Source: Populus alba
Lineage: Eukaryota > Streptophyta > Magnoliopsida > Malpighiales > Salicaceae
Assembly: GCF_005239225.2 (NCBI RefSeq)
Contig: NC_133301.1
Span: 10,230,318-10,294,317 of the forward strand
Direction of reading: 5' to 3'
DNA: 64,000 bases
Part shown: positions 24,840 to 36,693 of the stretch, piece after piece
Numbering within the stretch: the first letter of the stretch is position 1
Layout: each line of letters begins with the position of its first letter
Position numbers and translations under genes: made by a program
The notes under the pieces: model-generated
What the model was told of the DNA's origin: nothing
The model's input: the letters and a program-made list of their open reading frames with translations, nothing else
Database searches by the model: none

Positions 24840-26670
24840 TCATTTGTGGTAGACAAAAATGGGTCTATCAAATCCAGCTTTGCTGCCTGACAGGCCATCA
24901 GTAATGTCCTCTGCCCGTCTAAATCCAATCTGCAAATATTCAGAATGTCATGTACATGAAAATCTTAAACAGAGGCAGAGACTGATACAGAAGAGACCCA
25001 TAAAATGTCCATTCCTCTGTTCAATCAACCATGTTAACAGGGAAAATCATGAAACATACCTTATCCAGAAGAATTTCCCTAAAACTTTCTGGACGAAACA
25101 TGATAGTTCGATAATTCATTGCTGTTGTCTGCACAAGTGGAAAAATGCCTTAACCACGTTGAAAAGCTCATAATTTGATGATAAAAATCTTGAATTTTAA
25201 CTACATTGTAAATCCAGTACGTTTATCTAACAATCCTAAAAGGTTTTTATTCTGTTGTTTCAGTAAAGGAAAAAGATATCCACACATCCAGTTCCTACAA
25301 TCTGCCAGGTGAAAACTGATTAATACCTCAGAGACACGTCGATTCTTCTCATATGACTGCCAAGGTTGAGGTTCTAGCACTAGAATGCCACCCTGCCAAA
25401 GGTAAGACACTAACCTTCAATGTACACATCAGAAATAGTGTTGTGTGCTAATGAAACAGCCATAACCAAATTTCATGAAGAACTTTGTAATGACAAGAAA
25501 AATATTTAGCATAAGATAAATGCATATCACATTTACCGGATGTAGAAGCCTCCATATTTTTGAAAATAAAGTAATCAATCCATCATCCCCCCAGTTCAGA
25601 TGAATCCATTTTGTCACACTCAAACTGCAAACACACCATAAATCACATTAGGCCATATCCCTCAATAAAGTAAATAATGCATTTAAAAACTTAAAAAAGA
25701 ATCAATATTACAATAAAGTACATCAATGAGGACCTACAAAATGCCAAGAGGTCATTCAGCATGCATGCACAATGAGAAAGGGTAAAAAAAGATGGAGTTC
25801 TGCAAGTCAAGCCCTCTGATTATTTTGTCTTCTATCAGCAAAGCCTTGTTTGAAGAAACAAATTTCAAGATACAGTATCTAGAAAAATAAGTAGTAAAAC
25901 AAAAAATAAGGGGAGTAAACACACCTCTTTCCATGTTCCTCTAGATTTAACTAAAGAGGGTGCATGCACCTCCTAGTATGTTAGTTTAGGTTTAACAAAT
26001 ACAATAATGTTCAAGTAAGGTCACTACTGAATCCGTCACAAGTAAGGTCACTACCGAATCAGTCACCTACAATTGCATGAAAGGATATTAATTTGGACCA
26101 GCTGTGACAGGAATCCACTTTTCTAAAGATTTTAGATAAAACAGTGAAGATTTACTAGTGCTGCCTGATTGAGAAGACTTAACCTTATATTTTGAAAAAT
26201 GAACAAAAGAATTAGGACAATGCTATATGAAATGAAAATAAGTGAGGCAATAACAACACAGTAATTTATTCAACTCTATGGTCAAGATCCGTTCAGTTGG
26301 CCAGCATTGAAAATAAAGTGATCTCATTCTATTGACTGTTTTTCTTAATCATGCCTTCATAAATACATGTTCACAGGACATGAAATAAAGAAAGGAGGAA
26401 CTTACCAAAGAATTGTATCATATTGCTTCTCTAATGGACGCTGACTCTGAACAAAATTTTCTTGTCGGAAAGAAACTACATCAAGTAGATCTCCTTTACT
26501 AGAAGATGAGCTATCCTCTTTTGTCTCAACCGAAGAAGCAGATGCACTATGCTTGGCACCATTTACTTTATTTTTAACATCCAATCTGGTAACCTTTGTA
26601 CTGTTTTTCTCAACATTTTCTGTTCTTGCAAATTTTCTCAAATGCCAATATGCATCTGAAACTCTATCTG

Positions 26671-26706
<36 letters not shown>

Positions 26707-27496
26707 GAAACTTCATTGGTTTAGCAATCTCAACACTCTTCCACATAACACAGGAACATATGCAATCATTAACTCAAAATAAAAACAGGGAATGTTTTGA
26801 AATATCACAACTTCAATCTGAATATAAATATTACCAGAGTCGATGTCGATTCCAAGAATGCTTTTGCAGTGAAACTTCCTTGCTGCAATATATATCCAGT
26901 ATTGCAATAATTAGAGGTCAAAACATGTTAAAACTAAACACAGCATAAATTGCCCTTCAACTTTACTACAAAGAAAATTCCTTTTTGCCTAATTTCTGAA
27001 ATGTGAAATGTAAATTAAAAAGAGCAAGAAAAAAAATTACCAATTTGAATGGTGAGAATGCCACTATTGCAACCAATGTCAAGACAATCCTTGCCTTGAA
27101 ACCAATCCCTCTCAAAGACCTTAAGTCTTGGATCTCCATCCACTTCATTAATCTGTCATCTCATGAATAAATAAATAATTAATAAATCATAAATTACTAA
27201 TTAATAAATATATTAAATGAAATTAAAATACTCACACGATAACCATAGTAGTTTCTATAATTGCCGAAAGGAAATACAATTTTGTGTTTCTTCTTGTTGT
27301 TGTCTTCTGAGGTAACTTCTTGTTTTGTTGTTTTTCCTTCACTTTTTTTCTCCTTATCCTCTTTTACTGCATTCTTCTGATCTTGATCTTGATTGTGATT
27401 GTTTTGGTTTTCTGGATTCTTCTTATTTCTATCATTTTGCTTCCGCTTCTGCTTCCTCTCCATGATTCCGGTTTTGTTTTCTTTCTCTTCTGTCAT
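24840..27496 (-). CDS. Bin3/MePCE-type RNA 5'-phosphate methyltransferase
   Basis: The eight coding exons, in transcript order, are 27496-27236, 27152-27041, 26882-26835, 26667-26406, 25624-25537, 25392-25327, 25128-25060 and 24929-24840. All phases agree, giving 331 residues. A very basic, Asn/Lys/Gln-rich tail (1-70) precedes the family signature [13 protein letters not shown] (75-87). The SAM-binding motif LDIGCNSG is at 111-118 and ILGIDID at 133-139. A Ser-rich insert separates these from [42 protein letters not shown] and the C-terminal [16 protein letters not shown], all typical of Bin3 proteins. Family members methylate the gamma-phosphate of U6 or 7SK-like RNAs; the plant substrate is not settled. 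The start is the first ATG after a leader intron. Confidence 0.92.
26673..26702. repeat. (TA)n microsatellite at a splice acceptor
   Basis: About 15 TA units lie in the intron directly before the TTCCAG acceptor of the 26667-26406 exon of the methyltransferase gene, where a pyrimidine tract would be expected. Confidence 0.9.
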
Positions 27497-28300
27497 TTTG
27501 AGAGCGCTTTCTATCTGCAAATTTTGTTAGCAAAAAGTTGGGGTTTATGCGTCCTTTTAAGAATAGGAAAAACCAAGAGCCCCCATAAGCTTTGCCACAT
27601 TAACAAAATCTAGACCATCTTGCCGCTCCATGGTTTATAAAACATGAAAACTTTTTGACAATGAAAATTGATCATCTGGAGCCAAAGTTTAAAGGTTGGA
27701 AGATTTCACTTTTGACAAATCAAAAGACAAAAAACCAAGTTAAATCACTTTATTCATCGTGTTAATCCGAGAGCAAGGGGAACATATTTATTTTATTTTC
27801 ATTGTTTAGCCCCATATTACCTTATTGATTCAAGACTCCAACGTTGTCCATGTCAAGCAAACATCATCCAACATTACCCGAATCCATTCTTTACATACTC
27901 AGAATTGTTCAAAACTATAATGCAAAATCTCAATGTGTGCGAAACCGACAAAAGCAAACTCACTTTAGCTCATCATTAGTTTACAGCCAAATTAGATTTG
28001 ATAATCATCATCATGCAAGGACCAAAACAAAACCCCCCCATATTTAAACGTCTAATTCCTTTTCTTCTATTCTGATTTTTGTATGCAGTAAACAAAAACG
28101 AAGAAAAAGATTAAAAAAAAAATTACCTTTAGAGTCGCGACTGTAATGGGGTCACTGTTTGATGAAGATGGTGAGTTGGGAATATGTGAGGCTAGCTACT
28201 GTTGTGAGGATGGAGCTGCTTGGGGTGGCGACGTTTCGGCCTTTTCTTTTACCTCTCCAGCCAGCGGCTGCTTAGACTAGCAGAGATTGACAGAGGCCTT
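27497..28300 (-). promoter_or_regulatory. 5' UTR, leader intron and promoter of the methyltransferase gene
   Basis: On the minus strand TTTGCAG|ATAG at about 27511-27517 is a good acceptor just before the coding start. A good donor, CTAAAG|GTAATT, lies near 28126. Joining them gives a leader exon of roughly 130 bases (up to about 28260) without any ATG, so a 5' UTR intron of about 600 bases is likely. Confidence 0.55.
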
Positions 28301-30967
28301 TTGTTTATGGTTTTGAGGGATTTTTTTTCTTAGTAAAGGAGGATCCGATTTTTTTTAATTTGTTTTAAAGAAGGGTCGGCTGGTGTTGAAGAATAGCTTC
28401 GCAGCTACACCGTGTTTTTACTTAAAATTTGATTTTTTAAAAATTAATTTTTTTTCATTTTTCTCTTTTTTTTTTCATGAAATAAATAACATACAATTTA
28501 AAATAAAATTTAAATTTAAAAATATATGGATTAGTATGGAAAAAAATATTAACTTATTAGAATTCAAATTCGGAATAATTATTAGAAATGGAGTCCAGAA
28601 TCTAATGTCTACATGAATAAAAAAGAATTGTAGGTTTTCATTTTTGAAAGGAAGGAAATTTTATTTTAATATTATTATAATTTTTTAAACGGGACTTTTG
28701 ATTTTGATAATGCGGGTGAAAATCTTAAAAGTTGCATTAGAGACTTTTTTCTTGACATGAGCTTGTGAGTTAATTTAAGAAAGAATAATTTAATAATAAA
28801 TATATAGTAATAAATTTCTGCATAGTTTTGAAACTCAGTCTAGTCCGACAAGTCAACCCAGAATTTGACTGATCCAAAACAGGAACCAAATCGGGTAAAA
28901 AAAATAAAAAAAAATTCAATATAATCTGATTGACCCGACAAAACCAATTAAAAACTAAAAAAAATAAATATATCAGCAAAACTGCTTAAACAACACCCTT
29001 AATTTACCCTTCTCATGATATAAGTAGAGAAAAAGGAAGAAAGCAAAATTACACCCAAGGAATTGCTAGATGATATTTTTTTGATTTCTTGCATAGAAAA
29101 TTTGAGTTAATTTCATGATTATTAGATGTTTTATTAATTTTCTTGTGTAATTAGTGTACTAAGTGCTTGTTTGGAAACGACCTCACCCACAACCATGTTA
29201 ATTAATGTTTGGTAAGCAAAATAAAACTGCTTTCAGTAGGTAGGACGCACATGACACCGCAGGTTTCTAAGAATCGTATAGAAATTAAACTCAACAGTGG
29301 AGCCATGCTCCATTGCAGCACTGTTCACTAAAGTGAACAGTTGTTTTTTTTTTAATTTTGAAAAACCAAAGTGAGTGAATTAATTCACTCACATTGTTCA
29401 CATGAAAAGTTTAGGTTTTTTTTAAAAAAAAAATCAATGCAATTAATTGATTTCACTCGCACTATTTTCGTGAACGTGAATAGTAAATATTTTTTTTGTT
29501 AAAAAAATAGTTTAAGATGAATTAAATTTACTCATATTATAATCTCAATTATATTCTTAATAATATTTTATCTAATTTTATTGTAAGCTCAAAAAATCAT
29601 GAAAACTATAGTTCTTGTCGAATGAATTTTGTACGTAATGAAATTGTAAATATTTTTTTAAAAAATTGAGTTTTACCCGAAAAACTAGTATTTAATATTA
29701 TTTAATAACACTACATGAATTATAAAGATATTGCATAATGACGTATCATTTATAGAATTTGATTGCAATTCCAATTATGTTCTTGCCGGGTCCGACCTAG
29801 TTAAAAAAAATTCAATTTTTATTTTTATTTTAATTGTGTTTTATTCAAAAAATTAGAAGGATATCGCTTGATGACGCAACAAAAAATTCAGTTTTTATTG
29901 TTGCGTGCTTAAGAAACCATGAAAAATATAGTCATTGTTGAATAGATTTCGTATGTGATGACATTGCATATAGTTTAATTGAATAATAAAAAATATTTGA
30001 TATCTATATTATTTATTTCATGATATAATAATAATAGTTAAATCCATAATATTTAAATTAAAAATATTTTTAAATTATTTTATAACCTCAATTTGAAAAA
30101 CATTTTTTTAACCAAACACATTAAACTACTTTTTGTTCAACCTTAATTTTAATCACAGTTTTAACCCAACATATTTTTCCAAATCAACTTCAACTAAAAG
30201 TACTTTCTATAAAACAACTTTTCTAAAACCACAACCATAATAACAATCGCAATTTTAGACACACCCTAAGTTTACTTGATTGGTATTGCATGTATACATT
30301 TTACCTTCATTTAAAAAATCAAAAGAGAATTTCCTTCATAATTATACCAGAGCTTTGTTTCCAAGTCTTTAAACCTTTGTTTTTTCTATTAGAAATCTTG
30401 AATCAGTACAAATTGAGAACCTTGAGGCCCTTAATTCCGGCGAGCACGCTCTTCTAACACAAACCTCTTGCTGCAAACCTGCACCCTTTGTATAACAAAC
30501 AAATGTAGTGAGAAGAGGATTTAGAAATTGTACAGTAGGCAGACGATTGAAGAAGACCTTTGGACATTCAAGATATTACGCTTTGGATATTCACTTGGTA
30601 TAATGATATGAACCTTCATAAGAGCCCTGAACATTCAATTTTCCATGCAAAACGTCTGTCAGTTGACAATCTTGAGCTCAGAGATGGCTTGTTACAATAC
30701 ACATCGTTTAGGTATTCTAGGTATGCTTGCATAACTTTCAAAACAGGCAGATCAAACACAAGTATTTTGTAAAAAATCCTCTCTTTCAATCAAACAAAAT
30801 GGAGAAATCTGCCACCAGTAGGTTTGTAGCTGCGAATTGCGATCCTGTGAAAGAGACCAGTTTATCTACAAAACACTAATTGATAACTATCTCACAAGCG
30901 ATAAATTTGGACAACAGTTTGGCACCAGATTAGAGTTGGGCATGGCATATTGATGATGTCCTGAAAC
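28301..30967. other. Intergenic region between methyltransferase promoter and glyoxalase 3' end
   Basis: An AT-rich stretch with no gene. The part from about 29160 (AGTGCTTGTTTGGAAACGACC) to 30265 (TTTTAGACACACCCTAAG) looks like one or more decayed repeats. A hairpin CACTGTTCACTAAAGTGAACAGTTG is at about 29320-29345. The last 200-600 bases before 30967 are less A/T-rich and likely include the glyoxalase 3' UTR. Confidence 0.4.
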
Positions 30968-33900
30968 TCACTCCAGTTCCTTGAGAAAGTCAATGTTATC
31001 TACAAAAACCTGTCAAAGAAAATAAAAACTGTAAAACGAAACAAACATTACAGATGCAGAGAGTTCCTTAAATTCTTCCTTGTGACACAAAATTTACATT
31101 TGAAGATAGGATTTGCAATTCAATATGCAGTTATACACATGATAACAGATGATCTACAAGCAAGTTTCACATCTTCAATTTGTGAAGATCCAAGTCTTGT
31201 AATGGTCTTTAATCAATCAAGCCCAAGAACAAACTCTTCAGTTATTAAGATGCCACCCTAGGCTCATCTTGGCCAGTGTTTCAAATATAGTAAGAGAAAG
31301 TAAGAAACCAGACTAAAACATCAATGAAATTTGAGTTACCTATAATTCTAGCAGGGATCTGACTATCTAGTCCTATACCATTCAAATCAAGAAAACTTGA
31401 GCAGCCCTGCCTTGCACAGGGACATCCTCATTCTCATAAAGAAGTCTCTGCGTAGTAACTCAAGTGATACACCAATAACATTATATATAGATAAAACTTG
31501 TTTAATGTCAACAGTACTTGTGCTGTAATTAAATAGATGAAATAAGCTCATTTACTCTCAACAGATCATGCAGCTGAGTCAAAGATATGACAAAGAAAAG
31601 CCAATAAAATCATTCAATGCAAGTACAATCTATTCCAACATACTGCTTTGATAGCAAAAAAATTGTCATCAAGCAGAAACACAAGGCAAGAACTTTTTAA
31701 ACTCGTACCGTCTTCCAACCATCCGGGTCCAAGCATGCAGTTATCTTGGTGCTGATACCAGGCAATGGTCCAGGTTCTCGGGTAACTTTACCACCAAAGA
31801 GTTTAACTGCTTCTGCAGTTTTATAGACATCATCGGTGCCTATTGCAATCTTTTACAATGATAAAAAGGAAAAATCAAAATCACAAAATGATTCAAGAAA
31901 AACCAATTATTTTCATCAAGTACTGTGATAATAAATTCATTATGAAACAGGCACATAAACAACTATAGTATTTTGAGAACACCAAAACACAATTCCAACA
32001 CGTAAGAAAAATGTCCATACCTGAGCATATGCATTTCCTTTGTCATATTCAGTGACCCCGTAGTTGTATGTCAACTCCAGCACAGCATTTTTATCTTCAG
32101 GGCCGTAACCCATCATTGCTATTGTATACTAGTAGTTGAAAAAAGATTATGTCAGTTGGCACAATAAATCAGATGTCAAACAAGGTTGTATAGAGAATTT
32201 TTAAATAAACAAGTATAACTGATCTAGAAATGCAAGACAGCGTACATATTCAATTCTAAAAATACATAAAAAGGATCAAGTTGTAATGGCAGTTTGTCAT
32301 GAATATATGAAAGATTTGAAACATAATGCAAAGAAGCAATGCATGCATGAGGATCAAGCAACAAGTAAACCATTAGAAGTTCTTTCTCAAGACCACAATT
32401 TGATATGGAAATTGGAGATAATAAAAAAGTAATGTAACACCTACTTAACGCAGCCTACTATGGGTTCTGCTACATTGAAAGCTATGAAAATAATCTGATT
32501 GTCTCTTAGGGAGTGTTCTTTTGTCATAATGAAATGTTGGTTTTCATCCTATATCCCATCTAACCTTATACAAGGCAGCAAGCCAAACTTCGAGAGCATC
32601 CACATAAAGGATAAAAGCTTGAATGAGGCCTCAACAAGATTCCAACCGAAGATTAGTAGTGCCTACCTTTTTTCTGACTGCAATCCAAATCATCCACACT
32701 AACTTTATGCAAAACTATATTCTTTTGACATGAGCTACACTCCCACTCAGAATAGCTACAGGACTTTGATCTCATGAATGTTTTATCCTTTTCTGCTCCT
32801 TCCCGTGGTACCAGATATATGTACTACATTATCAAAAGAAGGAGGGCTCTTATCCTTTACATATCAATTATTTGATCCAATCATTCATCACAGAACAGGA
32901 CATCAATCCCAGGAGGGGAGAAAACTGGCATGAGTGGGATGTCACTTATTAAAGAAAAAGCCAGAACCCTAGATGCCAAGATCCACATGCACTCCTAAGT
33001 CTTGGCGAGATAAGTTTTGTGACTGGGGCAGACTTCTTTTCTATATGATAGTACCTACCCACTTCTTATACTATTAGAGAACCTCCTCGAAGACACTTTG
33101 GCAAAGTTACTGTTCTCTTTGTGTCTTGGGGGCAATGAAAAATAAAAGGTTTACAGTTGGAAAGGTACTAAAGTAAATACACCAACTAATCAGGCCTAAT
33201 TTTAGTAATTCTAAGAAACTAATTTATTACAGAGTATAAACAAGATATGAATATGGTGAACAACATGCATTTAGCAAATGAGGCCAAGTTACCTTGTACT
33301 CTGGATTATCTCGTTTGCGAAGAAGCTCCATGCCAAAAGCCTATATCATAAAAAAAGTTTCAGACTATCACAATTAGCATGATATAATCAGCAAGCAGAT
33401 GGTTGCTTGATCAGGCCAGAATAACTCACCTTCTCGTAAAAATTTATAGAACGATCAAGATCACCAACACGAAGCATAACCTGACAGAGTGGCTCAGGTG
33501 TGGGTCCCCTTTCCAACAGTTCAAATTTATAACCATCAGGATCTTCAATAAAAGCAATAACTGTACTGCCACCTTTAACAGGACCGGGTTCTCTGGTCAC
33601 TTTGCCACCCTTGGCCTTTATGAGTTCAACTGTCTTGGCAACCTAATCAAAAGGGAACATGGAACCTAGTTCAAGTTTTTCAGTAACCATCAGAATAGCT
33701 GACTGTCGAAGATAGTAAGAAAAAGAATAACTCAAGGACCCGTCATTTTAATCTGACTGCAGTTTTAAGAATAATCAAAACAATTTTAAGAAAGAAAGTT
33801 TAGCCATAGAAAATTACATCCTCAACTGCAATGCCAAAATGTCCAAATCCAGTTCCAATATCATAGCTGTCAACTCCATAATCTGGCAGCATTAAACAAT

Positions 33901-34748
33901 TAAAAATAAACACCCAAAAAAAAAACAAAAAATTCGGAGACATCAAGTACTGAATTGTTTTAACATAAGGAGTCACATTGTGGCAATTTTAGGAAAGGAA
34001 GACATAATAAGCTCACTGTCTCGGAAAGGCAGTGAGTTCACTTACTGTAAGTGAGTTCTATGACGAAGTGAGAATCTTCAGGTCCATATCCGAGAAAGGC
34101 ATTTGCATATCTCTCCTCCGGTATGTCACGTTTCCTCAGCAGCTTCATCCCCAGACACTCAGTGTAGAACCTGCCGTCAGCACCATGAGATTGTTGCTTG
34201 CTCATCATCATCATCATAAGCAAAAACAAAGAAATGAGATAAAAAAACAACACATACTTTATAGTCCTGTCCAAATCCCCAACGCGATAAACAACATGTA
34301 GCATTCTACGCTTGTCCTTTTTGACCCACTCCAACAGACTAGCAGCTGTGCTTGACTGTGCCATGTTTCCAGCTGTAATGCTTCTACTCTCTCCTCTCCA
34401 AATCTTAGAAGAAGTTCTCAAACCGAAGAAATGCGATTGAGGAACAGCTGCATCACCATCACATATCAACAACAAATAAAAGCCCCTAGCTTTCAATAAG
34501 ATTGCCACTAGAGAATCTCCAGAAATGTAAAGATGAATTATCAATTACAACAAAAAAAAAAAAAGCAAATTCAACGAATAGTAAGAAACAGATGGGAAGA
34601 AAAGAAGAGTATGGTTACCACTGGCAAGATAAGGGAATCTGCGAGAAGAAGGATTAAGAGAAACAAGAGAAGCAGCACAGGTATTAGTAGTATTACAAAG
34701 CCTGAACAAAGAAGACGCTGAGGATGGTCTAATTGTGGAGGAAGCCAT
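30968..34748 (-). CDS. GLX1: Glyoxalase I (lactoylglutathione lyase), plastid-type, two-domain
   Basis: Nine exons in transcript order: 34748-34619, 34447-34258, 34170-34046, 33882-33818, 33642-33430, 33340-33293, 32128-32021, 31849-31709 and 31009-30968. They join in phase to 353 residues. The enzyme turns the methylglyoxal-glutathione adduct into S-lactoylglutathione. The first 70 residues are Ser/Arg-rich without acids, like a chloroplast transit peptide. Two glyoxalase domains follow. The first keeps the metal ligands H94, E145, H163 and E211. The second has Q224, E275 and Q293, and the fourth position is not acidic (KTVFVDN). Both domains repeat the [14 protein letters not shown] and KVTREPGP phrases, showing an old internal duplication. 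It matches the long nickel-type plant form in length and layout. Confidence 0.95.
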
Positions 34749-36640
34749 GGGAGTTATCCTCGCCGTTAAATTAATTTCTTAATTTTCTATTTAAATAACA
34801 AATATATATAAGATATATCCCTTTTCTTCTTCTAATATCTAGGATATATATCTGCCTTCTTCTGTGCTGGAAGAAACAGGGAGGAGAGGTTTGTGATAAT
34901 CAGCGAATAGGAGAAGAGAATAAAGTTAAGATTTTTTTTTTTTTTTTTTTTTTGTGCTAAGCCGAGGAGTGAAGCGAGCTCAGTCGAGGTTTCTTTACGA
35001 CGATTCGGATCGAGGGGGGGCAGGGGCACTGTCTCTTGTGCTGTGCTGTCGGTAGATGGAATGGGCGTCGATGGTCACGAGCCCACTCCCTGCTTCACGA
35101 GCCCACTATCATTTAAAAAATAAAACAATTAGAGAAAATTACCTCTGTAATTGTCTATTAAATTATATCAGCATAGAGCATTTCCCTTCTCCCCGTCTCC
35201 GTGTTGTGATTTCTGACCAGCACAAGAGGTCAGTTTAAGGTTGTTAAAATTACAATTTAACTCATAAAATTATATGTTTTTATAAGTTAATATAGATTTT
35301 ATGTGCTAAATTGTTTATCGAAAATAAATAAAATCAAATCAAAATTAAGTAAAATCATTAAAATCATAAACATGTCTAAACCCTAAATCCATCCACTTTA
35401 TCTACACTAATCAAGGGCTACTTAGAAGACTTGTTTCTCAATTTACCTATATCCTAAAACCCACCTCAAATTCTCAAGATCCTTCAATAAATCAATTTGA
35501 AAATGTGGGATTCCACCGATCAATGTAAACAAGAACGATGAAATATGAATTCATGCCATGAATCAATTTGAGTATATATTTTTGTTGTTCAATATTGTTT
35601 GTCAAAGAAAAAGATGGTCCAAAAAAAACGAGTGGGCAAAACGGTATGTCATTAGAAGTCTAATTGTTATAATATATATTAAGGGAGGTCATTTTATCAT
35701 ATTTAAAATTTTATTTTGATTTAGGTTACAAGGTATAATTCTTCTAAACTAAATAAACAAATATAATTTCAACAAAATATAAGATATCAGGGATGATTTT
35801 CAAATTCTCTAGAATCCGATTTACTCTTATTTTTTACATGTTTAAAAAGCAAAATTATTTTCATAAAATTCCTTTTTTCAAGATGAACTCATAAACACTA
35901 AGATCGGTTTTTTTACTTTTTAGTTGTGTAATTTTTTATATAATTCTTTCAAATTAATTATTTCTTTATTTGTGCATGCAGCTACATAAAAATTATAAAA
36001 GATATAAAAAAATTTTTTTTAAAACTTGATTTTTAAATCATAATAATGTTTTATTCAACAAATCTTGCTATTAATTAAAAATGTATGTTTTATAAAAAAA
36101 AAATACATAAACAAGGAAATGAAGTTTTAAGTAAAGAGAATTTTGGCAAAAAATCATAAGAAAAGACTGTTGACCGATACAACGGTGTCTCAAAAATTTC
36201 TCAAAAGAAAAATCTTTTTCATATCAAAAACGTGTTTTTTCTTATTTTATCGTGAAAATAAATTGAACTCTCTCTGTGGTTTACATTTTATAATTTATAA
36301 GTTGACAACTTTTACATCCTCTCTCATAACCGCCCTAAAAAAAATTAATAAAAAGTATTTATCGTTGTGTTATATTTAATGATTAAAAAGCTATATCAAT
36401 AATAATATTATAATTTTATCATCAAACTAATAATTACTATTTTGTGATTAAATTAATATTATAATTTTATCATGAAACTTAAAAGAAGAAGCTAAAACCC
36501 TTACAGAGATATTTCATCGAACATTTTATTTACAATATAAAATTAACTCTAATTTAACGACTGTCGCTCATTTTCATCAACATAAATGCCATGAAATTAA
36601 AGAATGTTTTTATGCCATTAATTAAAATATAACTAAAATA
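34749..36640. other. Glyoxalase promoter region and gene-free spacer
   Basis: Bases 34749-35240 hold the upstream region of the glyoxalase gene, including a T-run at 34930-34953 and a GC-richer block around 34960-35110. Beyond 35240 the sequence is A/T-rich without a gene. Phrases near 35380-35540 and 35890 (CACTAAGATCGG) recall dispersed family A. Confidence 0.4.
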
Positions 36641-36693
36641 GATCAGTGTTTTATTGTGGACTGCACTGTGCAGTCCACAGTAAAACACTGATC
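36641..36693. repeat. 53-nt near-perfect hairpin at the 5' edge of Helitron-like copy 2
   Basis: Arms of 25 bases (GATCAGTGTTTTATTGTGG... and its complement) differ at one position, a potential G-U pair, and enclose a three-base CTG loop. The element boundary A|TC would fall within the first bases of the left arm. Confidence 0.85.

Noticed and set aside
24859..25173. 104-codon plus-strand frame
   Set aside because: It is antisense to the last two exons of the RNA methyltransferase.
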